A DNA stretch of 64,000 bases from Actinoplanes lutulentus. Its GTDB lineage: Bacteria; Actinomycetota; Actinomycetes; Mycobacteriales; Micromonosporaceae. Of this stretch, positions 49,494-58,316 are shown in pieces. The position numbers and the translations under genes are program-made. The stretch spans positions 1 to 64,000 of the forward strand of contig NZ_QLMJ01000005.1 in NCBI RefSeq assembly GCF_003259845.1. Reading direction: 5' to 3'. Numbering within the stretch: the first letter of the stretch is position 1; the number at the start of each line of letters is the position of its first letter. The notes beneath the pieces are model-generated. The model was given only the letters and a program-made list of their open reading frames with translations, did not search any database and was not told the origin of the DNA.

Positions 49494-51464
49494 TCACGCG
49501 CGGAGGCGGCGCAGAGTGCCGCCGGTTGCCTGTTTGCACAGGTACTCGGCGCGCTCATAGGACAGCCGCCTCCGCCCGGTCACCGGGCAGAGATCCCGGG
49601 TCGCCGCTGGGCGGCCCGGTCCGGGCCGTCGTTCGGAGAGAAACACAGGGCCATGGGTACGGTCGGCGACGAGCTCGGTCAACAACCGCGCTGTCGCCGA
49701 TCGCCATGACACCACGCCGGTGATCGCCCGCCGATCGTCGAGATCCAGGTCTTGAACGTCGAGGGCGAGGATCGCCGTGATCGGGGCGCTGGACTCCCGG
49801 ACCATCGTCCAGAGTGTCCGTTCCCGGAGTGGCGCACTGTCTGTCCACGTGGCGGACCCTGCTGCCGGGGTCGACGTGACAGGGAGCGGCTGGAGCATTC
49901 CGGATATTTCCGTAACATCAGCCCAGGCCGCAAACGAACGCAGAGCCGCGACGTGCCGATTCCACCCACGGGGCATCGCGTCCGCCCACAACACCTGACA
50001 GGCCTCGTGAACCCGGGCCCCGGTCAACTCGGACAGCGGTGTGCGCTCGCCGAGAACCCGGGCGATCCGCGACAGCGTCTGACCATAAGCCCTGGCCGTA
50101 GCCGGGCTGCTCACCCCAGGACTCCCGAGGAACTCCGCCGTCGCCTCACCGAGACTGCGCCCGCCGACCTCCGGCAGCACCGCGGCCCGCGCCAGCAGGA
50201 ACTCCCGTTCGGCCGTGTTGGCGGTCAGCCCGGCGGCCCGCTCCAGCTCGTGCCGCGCCTCGGCCAACCGCCCGAGCCGGCGCAGCAGATCACCGCGAAC
50301 GCTCGGCAGCAGGTGATAATCGGTCAGCCGCGCATCGGCTCGCAGTTCGTCGATCAGGTCCAGGCCGGCCTGCGGGCCACGGGCGAAACCGACTGCGACG
50401 GCCCGGTTCAGGCGTACCACCGGTGTCGGCATCAGCCGGACCAGCGCGTCATAGAGCGACGCGATCCGGGCCCAATCGGTCTCCTCCGCGGTCCGCGCCT
50501 GCGCGTGACAGACCGCGATGGCCGCCTGCAACACATAGGGCCCGGCCGGTCCACCCGCTTCTCTGGCCCGCAGCATCGCCGCGAAACCACGGCGGATCAG
50601 CAACTGGTCCCAGCGGCCCCGGTTCTGCTCGTGCAGCTGCACCGGCTCACCCGCCGGGCCGGTACGCGCCGCCGACCGGGACTGCTGGATCTCCATGAGC
50701 GCGACCAGCCCGTGCGCCTCCGCCTGGTCCGGTGCCAGCCCGGCCAGCAGCCGCCCCAGCCGCAACGCCTCCAGGCACAGGTCAGCACGGATCAGATCAT
50801 CCCCGGACGTCGCCGAATATCCCTCGTTGAAGATCAGATAGACGACCTCCAGGACCGACGCGAGCGCGGCGGACGGTTCGTAAGCCACCCCCGCCTCGGC
50901 CAGGGTGCGTTTCGCGCCGGCGATCCGCCGGACGATCACCGGCTCGGCGACGAGAAAAGCCCGCCCGATCTCCGTCGTGCTCAAGCCCGCGACCACGCGC
51001 AGGGTGAGTGCCACCCGAGCTTCAGGCTGGAGTACGGGGTGACAAGCCGTGAACATCAACCGCAGCACATCGTCGCCGGCCGGTTCGGGCGCCTGTTCCG
51101 GACTCTGGGCGAGAGGTTCGAGCCTCGTGGTGCGGCGCAGGTGATCAACGGCCCGGCGCTTCGCGATGGTCATGAGCCACGCGCCGGGACTGTCCGGAAC
51201 CCCGTCCACCGGCCACCGCTCCAACGCCGCGACCAGCGCATCCTGGGCGAACTCCTCGGCCAGCCCGACGTCGTGCACCATCCGCAGGAGCCCGCCGACA
51301 ATCCGCGCGGACTCCTGCCTCCAGACAGCCCCAGCCACAGCCGCCACGCCCCCCGCGCCAACGTTGGCCGCCACGCCGCCCGCGCCAACGTTGGCCGCCA
51401 CGCCCGAGGTGCCGGCGTTGGCCGCCATGTCGGGCGTGCCGGCGGTGGCCGGGGGCTCAGTCAC
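49494..51464 (-). CDS. ECF42-type sigma factor with a C-terminal recombinase-like domain
   Basis: 656 residues from GTG 51464. After an Ala/Gly repeat region (AANVGAGGVAANVGAGGVAA, about 20-42) come sigma regions 2 and 4 (FAQDALVAALERWP, then LSTTEIGRAFLV). A TPR-like extension (to about 430) follows, as in ECF42 proteins (DUF6596). The last ~210 residues read like a tyrosine recombinase. A core-binding part (SSPATARAYGQTLSRIARVL) is followed by a catalytic-like part ending LSYERAEYLCKQATGG-TLRRLRA. The chain stops where the HxxR box would come, and the first catalytic Arg is missing (ESSAPITAIL). It overlaps its DGPF partner by four bases. Confidence 0.85.
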   Translation of the reverse strand: MTEPPATAGTPDMAANAGTSGVAANVGAGGVAANVGAGGVAAVAGAVWRQESARIVGGLLRMVHDVGLAEEFAQDALVAALERWPVDGVPDSPGAWLMTIAKRRAVDHLRRTTRLEPLAQSPEQAPEPAGDDVLRLMFTACHPVLQPEARVALTLRVVAGLSTTEIGRAFLVAEPVIVRRIAGAKRTLAEAGVAYEPSAALASVLEVVYLIFNEGYSATSGDDLIRADLCLEALRLGRLLAGLAPDQAEAHGLVALMEIQQSRSAARTGPAGEPVQLHEQNRGRWDQLLIRRGFAAMLRAREAGGPAGPYVLQAAIAVCHAQARTAEETDWARIASLYDALVRLMPTPVVRLNRAVAVGFARGPQAGLDLIDELRADARLTDYHLLPSVRGDLLRRLGRLAEARHELERAAGLTANTAEREFLLARAAVLPEVGGRSLGEATAEFLGSPGVSSPATARAYGQTLSRIARVLGERTPLSELTGARVHEACQVLWADAMPRGWNRHVAALRSFAAWADVTEISGMLQPLPVTSTPAAGSATWTDSAPLRERTLWTMVRESSAPITAILALDVQDLDLDDRRAITGVVSWRSATARLLTELVADRTHGPVFLSERRPGPGRPAATRDLCPVTGRRRLSYERAEYLCKQATGGTLRRLRA

Positions 51465-51784
51465 GGGCCGAAGACCTGGTGAACCAACGTCTCCCCGTCA
51501 CCCACGATCTTCCGGAACCGCCGGGCGAGCTCGAGCGCCTCCTCCTTAGACCGAACCTCGACCAGCGCGAACCCGCCGATCGCCTCCTTGGCCTCAGTGA
51601 ACGGCCCGTCGGTGATGGTCAGCTCGTCACCCGCCGAGGCCATCTTGAAGCCGACCGGGTCAAGCCCGCCGGTGGCGAGCAGCACCCCGGAGGCGGTCAG
51701 CTCCTCGATGAAGGCGCCCATCTCGGCGTACAGCTTCTCGTCCGGCGCGGCGCCGTGGGCCTTCTGCAGCATCAGGTAGCGCAT
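51461..51784 (-). CDS. YCII/DGPF-domain protein, partner of the ECF sigma factor
   Basis: 107 residues with the family motif TDGPFTEAKEAIGGFALVEV near residues 58-77. DGPF proteins are the standard genetic partners of ECF42 sigma factors and may control them. Ribosome site GAGGGAGAAG before ATG 51784. The gene is translated just ahead of the sigma gene through a GTGA overlap. Confidence 0.93.
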   Translation of the reverse strand: MRYLMLQKAHGAAPDEKLYAEMGAFIEELTASGVLLATGGLDPVGFKMASAGDELTITDGPFTEAKEAIGGFALVEVRSKEEALELARRFRKIVGDGETLVHQVFGP

Positions 51785-51916
51785 CGTTCTTCTCCCTCAC
51801 ATCGGTGTAGTCCTGCCCCAGCGTCGATCCAGCCCATGTGACAGGTAATCGAACCATTACCTGTCACCTACCGATAGCCGACGCCACAACAAACCCCGCC
51901 GCCAAGGGAGCCCAAA

Positions 51917-52621
51917 ATGCCAACAAATGCCACCACCCCACTCACCACCACCAGCACCACTCCCGGAGCCGGAGCCGGAGCCGGAACCACATTCGGCGTG
52001 ACCGATTTCCGCCGGGCCGCTCTCGTAGCCGCAGGCCCACTGTGGGCCGCCGTCTCGCTGGGGCAGGTGGCCACCCGCGACGGTTTCGATCTTTCGCGGC
52101 ACCCGTTGAGCCTGCTCAGCACCGGTTCGCTGGGCTGGATCCAGATCGCCAACTTCATACTGGCCGGCGCACTACTCCTGATCGGCGCCAGCGCCTCGGC
52201 CGGCGGCGGAGCAATGGCGGGCGGTGGGGCAGCGGCTGGACGCTGGGCGCCTCGGCTGGTCCGGATCAGCGGTATCGGCATGATCGCCGCCGGGATGCTG
52301 GTGATGGACCCGGGCAGTGGATTTCCGGCCGGAACCCCGGACACCGTACCGACCACGATGACCTGGCACGCTCTGGGCCACATGGCCGCCGGCTCGATCA
52401 CGTTCGCCGCGCTGATCGCAGCCTGTTACGTCCTGGCCCGGCGCTACGCTGCCGCGGGCTCACGCACTCTGGCGACAACCGCTGCGCTGTCCGGCACCGC
52501 GCTGCTGTCCGGCGACCTCTGGGCCATGTCCGGCGGCGCCCTAGGCACGCTGACCCTGGCCGTAGGCGCGATCACCGCCATGTGCTTCCTATCAATCGCT
52601 GCCCTGAATCCCCGCCCCTGA
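51917..52621 (+). CDS. DUF998 membrane protein
   Basis: 234 residues. After a Thr/Gly-rich N-terminus, the DUF998 signature RHPLSLLSTGSLGWIQIAN lies near residue 60, followed by about six membrane helices. A Gly/Ala-rich loop (SAGGGAMAGGGAAAG) is inserted after the second. Divergent from the ECF operon, 132 bp apart. Function unknown; family members are six- to seven-helix membrane proteins of actinobacteria. Confidence 0.85.
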   Translation: MPTNATTPLTTTSTTPGAGAGAGTTFGVTDFRRAALVAAGPLWAAVSLGQVATRDGFDLSRHPLSLLSTGSLGWIQIANFILAGALLLIGASASAGGGAMAGGGAAAGRWAPRLVRISGIGMIAAGMLVMDPGSGFPAGTPDTVPTTMTWHALGHMAAGSITFAALIAACYVLARRYAAAGSRTLATTAALSGTALLSGDLWAMSGGALGTLTLAVGAITAMCFLSIAALNPRP

Positions 52622-52710
52622 ACATCTCCGCCCCGCGCCTCACGCGACGATCGTGGTCCCCGAACCACAGCCCGACAGGAACGGCAGCCCAAGACCGCGC
52701 AGGGCCCCAC

Positions 52711-52817
52711 AGGGTGTGTCGATTTCGGGTTAGCTACGCCCCCAAACTCGACACACACCCTGCGGATCGCTTGCCCTGTGTCGATTTTGGGTTCGATACG
52801 CGCCTCAACTCGACACG
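52711..52817 (-). repeat. Bipartite palindromic element, family 1 copy 2
   Basis: Two units (52711-52761 and 52777-52817) bounded by TGTGTCGA/TCGACACA. Read on the minus strand, they give first the cgagttgaggcgcgta subtype, then the gtttgggggcgtag subtype, in the same order as 13605-13709 and with a similar 15-bp spacer. Confidence 0.8.
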
Positions 52818-53196
52818 CACCGGGCGGGATGGTCGCGGCATGTTGCCCTTGACCACGCCGAGCGGGCCGGACCCGGCCCGCTGGACGAGCCAGACGGGTG
52901 AGCCGACCGCCTTGGGGGAGCCGGTCGTTGGGTGAGCCGTCGCTCAGATGGGTTATTGGGCTCTGATGAGGTGGCTGAGCTACGGCTGCTGGATGCGAGC
53001 CGTAGACCAGATATGTCATCGCGGCCTCATAACGGGTCTGAGCTACGGCTCGCCCCGCGGTGACTAGGCCTTCGGGGGTAGGACACACCTGACGACAGGT
53101 CGACGTCACGTATTGCCCGGCGAGCGGCGGATCGCTGAACGGATCTAGGTGGGTTGCGCCCGGATATCGACCACAAGTCGTCTAGATCGCGGTGGT

Positions 53197-53234
53197 GGTG
53201 AGCCACAGACCGGTTGCGCGGACTGTGGCTCACC
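53197..53234. terminator. Hairpin with 12-bp perfect stem
   Basis: GGTGAGCCACAG / CTGTGGCTCACC with a 14-nt loop, beyond the Nramp-like gene's 3' end. Probably a terminator; no T-run. Confidence 0.5.
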
Positions 53235-53242
53235 GTTTGGGC

Positions 53243-53411
53243 GGTTAGGGAGCGCCGGGGCGGCGGCTTGGGACGGTTGGGGAACGCCCGGGCGGCGGCT
53301 TGGGGCGGTTAGGGAGCGCCGGGGCCGGCGGCTTGGGGCGCCGGGGGGAGGGGCCGGCAGGTGTCGGGAGGCCACGGGAGGTGGTTGATGCGGTTGGGGG
53401 GATTTGGGGCG
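53243..53411 (-). repeat. Dispersed element, family 3 copy 2, with three 32-33-bp tandem repeats
   Basis: Units at 53243-53274, 53275-53306 and 53307-53339 (ggttagggagcgccgggg... type) lead into a ~70-bp block that matches 47122-47240 in reverse complement. It ends 15 bp from the stop of the Nramp-like gene, on that gene's strand. Confidence 0.8.
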
Positions 53412-53425
53412 TACTGAATGAGGGG

Positions 53426-54811
53426 CTAGAGGCGCTGCAGTTGGGTGACCACCATGGCTATGGCGAAGAAGCCGTAGAAGGCGATGGCCAGGAGCATTCC
53501 TACCAGGCGCCAGCCGCGGAGGCGGATCGCGGCGGGGAGGTCGCGGGTGTTGAGGCGGACCAGGAGGATCGAGTAGAGGAGGGTGACCACTGACGCGGCG
53601 CAGGTGGAGACGATGAGCAGGCCGAGGGGTTGGGTGAAGCCGGCCAGCAGGATTGCGGAGCCCAGGAAGATCTCGGCCCAGACCACCGCCAGGTAGAGGC
53701 GGGATTCGGTCCAGCGGGCGGAATCGGTCAGGTACGTGCGGCGCAGGAAGTCGGAGGCCAACCGGCCGATGATGTCCAGGAGGCCCATCGCGGCTGCCCA
53801 GAGGGAGACCGCCGCTACCGCCAGGAAGAGCAGGCGCAGCCAGCCGCCCACCTCGTCGGAGAAGATCTCGCCCTGGATCCGGAGGAAGGACGGATCCGAC
53901 TTGAGATCGTCGCGGCCGAAGAGGGTCTCGTAGGCGAGCAGGCTCATGACGCTGATCGTCACGAAGCAGACCGCTACGAAGGTGGCCAGATGCTCGATGT
54001 TCGCGCGCTTCCACCAGGTGGCCCAGCGGCTCATCGAAGTCTCGTCGATCGGGAACTCGTAGCGGTCGGTGCCGGCTGCCTCCTCCTGGCCGGTGATGGG
54101 GGAGATCAGGCGGGGCACGTGCGCGCCCATGCCATAACGCTTGTCGCGGATCCAATTGGACAGGACCAGATTGTGTACGCCACCCGCGCCCGCAGCACCG
54201 ATCGCGCTGAGGATCAGGGTGAACGTGATGCCCTCGGGGATCTGACCGAACTCGGTCACGGTGGCCTTCGCGCCCTCGCCCCACGTGCTCAGCGAGATGA
54301 CGAAGACGACCACGACCGCGAGGAAGAACAGCGTCAGGGCGACCTTGACGATCTCGACCCGCTCGACCGTTTTGTAGATCACTTTGGACACGCTGAGCAG
54401 GGCGCCGACCAGGACCAGGCCGATCACCGTGATCCAGACCGGGTCACCGCCGCCGAACAGGTACGTGAAGACCGTCGACCCGCTCGTCGCCCAGCCGGGC
54501 CAGACGTACTGGAAGGCGCCGGCCAGGCAGATGATGATGCCCCAGCCCTTCCACCAGCGGGAGAAGCCCATCAGTGCGGTCTGGCCGGTGGCCAGCGTGT
54601 ATCGCTCGATCTCCATGTTGATGACGAACTGCACGGCCAGTGTGGTGAAGGCGAGCCAGAGCAGGCCGAGGCCGCCGACAGCGGTCAGGTACGGCCAGAG
54701 AATGATCTCGCCGGCCGCCATGCCGATGCCCACGGCGACGATGCCGGGGCCCACCATGCGTCGAAGGGAGAGGGGTTCCGGGAGTTCCCGGGTCGTCGTA
54801 TCGGTAAGCAT
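53426..54811 (-). CDS. Nramp-related transporter lacking the metal-site motifs
   Basis: 461 residues with about eleven membrane helices in the Nramp/LeuT-type order. TM1 reads GPGIVAVGIGMAAGEIILWP, where metal transporters have DPGN. TM6 reads GAAGAGGVHNLVLSNW, where metal transporters have an MPHN motif. So the Asp, Asn and Met that bind Mn/Fe are absent, while the fold is clear. It is the second gene of the minus-strand arm after the QsuD-like gene (21-bp gap). It may carry something other than a divalent metal, perhaps a substrate of this catabolic locus. Confidence 0.8.
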   Translation of the reverse strand: MLTDTTTRELPEPLSLRRMVGPGIVAVGIGMAAGEIILWPYLTAVGGLGLLWLAFTTLAVQFVINMEIERYTLATGQTALMGFSRWWKGWGIIICLAGAFQYVWPGWATSGSTVFTYLFGGGDPVWITVIGLVLVGALLSVSKVIYKTVERVEIVKVALTLFFLAVVVVFVISLSTWGEGAKATVTEFGQIPEGITFTLILSAIGAAGAGGVHNLVLSNWIRDKRYGMGAHVPRLISPITGQEEAAGTDRYEFPIDETSMSRWATWWKRANIEHLATFVAVCFVTISVMSLLAYETLFGRDDLKSDPSFLRIQGEIFSDEVGGWLRLLFLAVAAVSLWAAAMGLLDIIGRLASDFLRRTYLTDSARWTESRLYLAVVWAEIFLGSAILLAGFTQPLGLLIVSTCAASVVTLLYSILLVRLNTRDLPAAIRLRGWRLVGMLLAIAFYGFFAIAMVVTQLQRL

Positions 54812-54832
54812 CTTGATGCTCCTGGAGGACGG

Positions 54833-55639
54833 TCACGCGAGAAGCACGTCGAGGTGACGCAGCATCCGCTCGGTATCGGGGGCGATTCCGGTGAAGAGGT
54901 GGAACGCGGCGGCGGCCTGGTACGCGCACATCGCCGTCCCGCCGACCGTCCGTGAACCGGCGGCACGGGCGGCACGCAGCAGCTCCGTCTCGACCGGCAT
55001 GTAGACGATGTCGGCGACCCACAGATCGCGGTGGAGCAGCTCTGCGGGCAGGGGGATTCCGGGGTGGTGGTGCATGCCGATAGGGCTGGCGTTGACCAGG
55101 CCGTCGGCGGTGTGAAGTGCGGTGAGATCGCTCGGCTTTTGACCGATTTTCTGCGATAGATCGTGGCTTTTCTGCTCGTCGGGATCGATGATCGACAGCT
55201 TCTCGACCCCGATGCTCAGCAGTGCGTGCGCGACGGCCGCGCCGGCCCCGCCCGCGCCCAGCTGGACGACATGCTTTTTCGCGACATCCGGTAGATAGGC
55301 GTGAAATGACTCAGTAAATCCGTACGCGTCGGTGTTGTGGCCGACCCGCTTCCCGTCGCGAAAGACCACGGTGTTGACCGCGCCGATCGCTCTGGCCTGC
55401 GGGGACAGGTCGTCGAGCAGCTCCACGACCTGCTGCTTGAAGGGATGAGTGATGTTGAGCCCGGCGAAGCCGTCGCGCTCGGCGTCGTCGAGGGTGGATT
55501 TCAGTGCGACCGGGGTGTCCACATCGAACAGCGAGTAGCTGAGGTCGAGGCCCTGGCGCCGGCCCTCCACCTCGTGCAGCGCCGGTGACAGCGAGGTGCT
55601 GATCCCCGTTCCGATCAACCCGCACCGGCAATTCACCAT
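54833..55639 (-). CDS. qsuD: Quinate/shikimate dehydrogenase (QsuD-like AroE family)
   Basis: 268 residues. The substrate lid has LSPALHEVEG (SxS-type region), ITHPFKQQV with the catalytic Lys near residue 69, and HNTDAYGF with the catalytic Asp. The Rossmann loop is QLGAGGAGAAVA. The C-terminal VADIVYMPVETELLRAA and ATGxFHLFTG-type tail follow the NAD-dependent quinate/shikimate dehydrogenases of corynebacteria more than biosynthetic AroE. It should oxidise shikimate or quinate to the dehydro form, feeding QsuB across the divergent promoter. A biosynthetic AroE role is possible but less likely here. Confidence 0.88.
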   Translation of the reverse strand: MVNCRCGLIGTGISTSLSPALHEVEGRRQGLDLSYSLFDVDTPVALKSTLDDAERDGFAGLNITHPFKQQVVELLDDLSPQARAIGAVNTVVFRDGKRVGHNTDAYGFTESFHAYLPDVAKKHVVQLGAGGAGAAVAHALLSIGVEKLSIIDPDEQKSHDLSQKIGQKPSDLTALHTADGLVNASPIGMHHHPGIPLPAELLHRDLWVADIVYMPVETELLRAARAAGSRTVGGTAMCAYQAAAAFHLFTGIAPDTERMLRHLDVLLA

Positions 55640-55663
55640 GTCACGCCCCTGGGCCGTCTATGT

Positions 55664-55681
55664 ACTAACTGGTACGTTAGT
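55664..55681. promoter_or_regulatory. Palindromic operator of the quinate/shikimate divergon
   Basis: ACTAAC-TGGTAC-GTTAGT is an inverted repeat with perfect 6-bp arms. It lies 25 bp upstream of the qsuD-like start and 68 bp upstream of the TetR start, the expected place for a TetR operator controlling both arms. Confidence 0.7.
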
Positions 55682-55749
55682 TATCGTGTGTGACGGGCAC
55701 CACTGTCAAGACCCCGGGCAGACTTAGCCTCATGACGCAGGAGAAATCG

Positions 55750-56379
55750 ATGCCGGTTGGACGGGTGCGAGACGCCGAGCGCACCCGCGCAGAGCTCCTC
55801 GCGGTGGCCACCGACGAGTTCGCCGAGCGTGGGTACAGCGGCGCCCGGGTCGACGAGATCGCCAACCGGACCCGCACCACGAAGCGGATGATCTATTACT
55901 ACTTCGGCGGCAAGGAGCAGCTCTATCTCGCGGTGCTGGAGCGGGCGTACGCGGAGATCCGTGCCGCCGAACGCGCCGTCGACGTCGAGCATCTGGACCC
56001 CGTCGCTGCGGTACGCCGGCTCGCCGAGGTCACGTTCGACCACCACGAGGCCCATCCGGCTTTCATCAAGCTGGTCGGGGTGGAGAACGCGCAGTACGCC
56101 AAGCACATGAACCACGTGGCCCGGCTCGTCGATCTGAACAGCTCCGCCGTCGCTCTGCTCGACGCGGTGCTGGAGCGAGGCCGGCGTGACGGTGTCTTCC
56201 GTGAGGGCGCCGACGCTCTCGACGTACACATGTTGATCAGTTCGTTCTGTTTCTTCCGGGTCGCCAACCGGCACACGTTCGGCGCGCTCTTCGACCGGGA
56301 CCTGCTGGATCCGGACCGGCGCTCGTTCTATCGGACCATGCTCGGCGACCTGGTGACCGGATATCTACGGGAGGTCTGA
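55750..56379 (+). CDS. TetR-family regulator of the quinate/shikimate locus
   Basis: 209 residues from ATG 55750, which has an AGGAGA ribosome site; earlier in-frame starts at 55690 and 55732 lack one. The HTH is RAELLAVATDEFAERGYSG then TKRMIYYYFGGKEQLY. The ligand domain (HHEAHPAFIKLVGVEN) is of the TetR_C type seen with aromatic catabolism. It is coupled to qsuB by a TGATG overlap. Probable repressor acting at the palindrome upstream. Confidence 0.9.
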   Translation: MPVGRVRDAERTRAELLAVATDEFAERGYSGARVDEIANRTRTTKRMIYYYFGGKEQLYLAVLERAYAEIRAAERAVDVEHLDPVAAVRRLAEVTFDHHEAHPAFIKLVGVENAQYAKHMNHVARLVDLNSSAVALLDAVLERGRRDGVFREGADALDVHMLISSFCFFRVANRHTFGALFDRDLLDPDRRSFYRTMLGDLVTGYLREV

Positions 56380-58172
56380 TGCGCCGTTCCATCGCGACGG
56401 TCTGCGTTTCCGGAACGCTGGAGGACAAGCTGGCCGCGGCTGCCGCGGCGGGTTTCGACGGGATCGAGATCTTTGAGAACGATCTCGTGGTGTCGTCGTT
56501 GTCGCCGCGGGAGGTGCGGGAGCGGTGTGCGGATCTGGGGTTGACGATCGAGCTGTACCAGCCGTTCCGGGACTTCGAGGCGATGCCGGATCCGTTGTTC
56601 CGGAAAAATCTGGATAGGGCGGCGCGGAAGTTCGAGGTGATGGCGGAGCTTGGTGTGGGGACGATGCTCGTGTGTTCGTCGGTGCACCCGGAGGCCGTTG
56701 ATGACGACGACCTGGCCGCTGGGCAGCTTTCGGATTTGTCGGATTTAGCGTCTGATTTCGGGGTGCGGATCGCCTACGAAGCCCTTGCCTGGGGCCGGCA
56801 CGTCTCCACCTGGGATCACTCCTGGCGGATCGTGCAGCGCGCCGATCATCCCTCGCTCGGACTCTGCCTCGACTCGTTCCACGTACTCTCCCGCGAGGTC
56901 GACCCGGCCGGCATCGCGGACATCACCCCCGGCAAGATTTTCTTCCTGCAGCTGGCGGATGCGCCCTACCTGCGGATGGACGTTCTCCAGTGGAGCCGTC
57001 ATCACCGGCTCTTCCCTGGTCAGGGCGCTTTTGATCTCGCGGGCTTCGTGGATCTGACGCTGGCCGCCGGTTATGACGGGCCGTTGTCGCTGGAGGTCTT
57101 CAACGACGTCTTCCGGCAGGCCGATCCGGCGCGGACCGCGGTCGACGCGATGCGCTCGTTGATCGCGCTGGAGGATGCGGGGCTGCCGGGCTTTCCGGAC
57201 CTTTCCGGGTACGCGTTTACCGAATTCGCCGTGGACGCCAACTCCGGCCCGGAACTGCGCGGAACCCTGCGCGGCCTCGGTTTCGCACACACCGGCCAGC
57301 ACCGCACCAAGCCCGTCGAACTCTGGGAGCAGTCCGGCTGCCGCATCGTCCTGAACAGTGCCGTCGCCCGCCCGCAGACCGCTGCGATCACCGCGTTCGC
57401 GATCTCGTCGGCTGATCCTTCTCAGTCATTGCAGCGTGCTGAGGCGCTGTTGGCCCCGGCCCACCCGAACGTTCGCGAACCGGGCGAAGCGGAGTTGGCC
57501 GCGATCACCGCCCCGGACGGCACCAGCGTCTTCGTGACCGATTCCGCCAATGACTGGCGCAATGACTTCCTGCCGACGGGCTCGACCGCCGCCGGCGCGG
57601 GCCTGCTGGGTACCGACCATCTGGGTCTGGCGCAGCCCTTCGACCACTTCGACGAAGCGGGACTTTTCTACCACTCAGTGCTGGGCCTTTCGCCGTTGTC
57701 CACCGAGGAGTACGCGGCGCCGTTCGGCCTGATGCGCTCCCGGGCGCTGACCAACAAGGCCGGCAGCATCCGTCTGGCGTTGAGCGTGTCGCTGCTCCGC
57801 CGCGGCGACTGGGCCCCGGCGGTGTCCGATCCGCAGCATGTCGCCTTCACGACGGCCGACATCGTGACGACGGCGTCCGCACTGGACCTGCCGCGGTTAT
57901 CGATTCCGGACAACTACTACGCCGACTTGGCGGCCCGCTTCGCCCTGCCGGACGACTTCGTGTCCACCCTGCGCTCGCACGGAATCCTCTACGACCGCGA
58001 CTCCGGCGGCGGCGAGCTGTTGCACCTCTACACCCCAGTCCTGGGCGGCCGCGTCTTCTTCGAAATCCTCGAACGCCGAGGGGGATATGACCGTTTTGGC
58101 GAGGCCAACGCCCCGGTCCGCATGGCCGCGCAGCGCCACAGCCGGCTCACTTCTTCTTCGGTACGCCCATAG
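56379..58172 (+). CDS. qsuB: 3-Dehydroshikimate dehydratase QsuB (fused to HPPD-like domain)
   Basis: 597 residues. The N-terminal sugar-phosphate-isomerase-like barrel (1-280) has the four metal ligands Glu134, Asp165, Gln191 and Glu239, positions that coincide with those I recall for QuiC1-type enzymes. The C-terminal half (about 290-590) is a 4-hydroxyphenylpyruvate-dioxygenase-like fold, with DHLGLA, QHVAFTT and VFFEILERRGGYDRFGEAN. It converts 3-dehydroshikimate to protocatechuate. With the QsuD-like enzyme it gives a shikimate-to-protocatechuate route; dehydroquinate dehydratase and ring-cleavage genes are not in the window. Confidence 0.92.
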   Translation: MRRSIATVCVSGTLEDKLAAAAAAGFDGIEIFENDLVVSSLSPREVRERCADLGLTIELYQPFRDFEAMPDPLFRKNLDRAARKFEVMAELGVGTMLVCSSVHPEAVDDDDLAAGQLSDLSDLASDFGVRIAYEALAWGRHVSTWDHSWRIVQRADHPSLGLCLDSFHVLSREVDPAGIADITPGKIFFLQLADAPYLRMDVLQWSRHHRLFPGQGAFDLAGFVDLTLAAGYDGPLSLEVFNDVFRQADPARTAVDAMRSLIALEDAGLPGFPDLSGYAFTEFAVDANSGPELRGTLRGLGFAHTGQHRTKPVELWEQSGCRIVLNSAVARPQTAAITAFAISSADPSQSLQRAEALLAPAHPNVREPGEAELAAITAPDGTSVFVTDSANDWRNDFLPTGSTAAGAGLLGTDHLGLAQPFDHFDEAGLFYHSVLGLSPLSTEEYAAPFGLMRSRALTNKAGSIRLALSVSLLRRGDWAPAVSDPQHVAFTTADIVTTASALDLPRLSIPDNYYADLAARFALPDDFVSTLRSHGILYDRDSGGGELLHLYTPVLGGRVFFEILERRGGYDRFGEANAPVRMAAQRHSRLTSSSVRP

Positions 58173-58202
58173 CCGGCCGCAGGTTTTCGCGCACCCCCGC
58201 TT

Positions 58203-58255
58203 CCGATCGTGTGGTGTTCCCCGAACCGATCTTGCGGGGAACACCACACGATCGG
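58203..58255. repeat. 20-bp perfect inverted repeat
   Basis: CCGATCGTGTGGTGTTCCCC and its exact complement flank a 13-nt loop. The stem is very stable. It begins 30 bp after the qsuB stop, so it may end transcription from that side, but no T-run follows. Confidence 0.85.
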
Positions 58256-58266
58256 GAAGTCCTCGT

Positions 58267-58316
58267 CGATCTTGTCGACTTGAGCGGCAGCGTGTTCGGG
58301 TAACTCAACAAGATCG
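58267..58316. repeat. Palindromic element, family 2 copy 3
   Basis: Arms cgatcttgtcgactt and aactcaacaagatcg, 50 bp in all. Same family as the pair at 38541-38651. Confidence 0.8.

Larger units (their letters stand above)
52622..53425. other. 800-bp gene-free stretch between convergent genes
   Basis: No gene is supported. It contains family-1 palindromes (52711-52817), a hairpin (53197-53234), and family-3 DNA with three 32-bp tandem repeats (53243-53411). The part from 52930 to 53190 has short repeats of gagctacggct but no gene. Confidence 0.65.

Noticed and set aside
49494..50200. Prophage or integrative element based on the integrase-like domain
   Set aside because: The domain lacks the catalytic residues, is fused to a sigma factor, and no att repeats, excisionase or phage genes are nearby.
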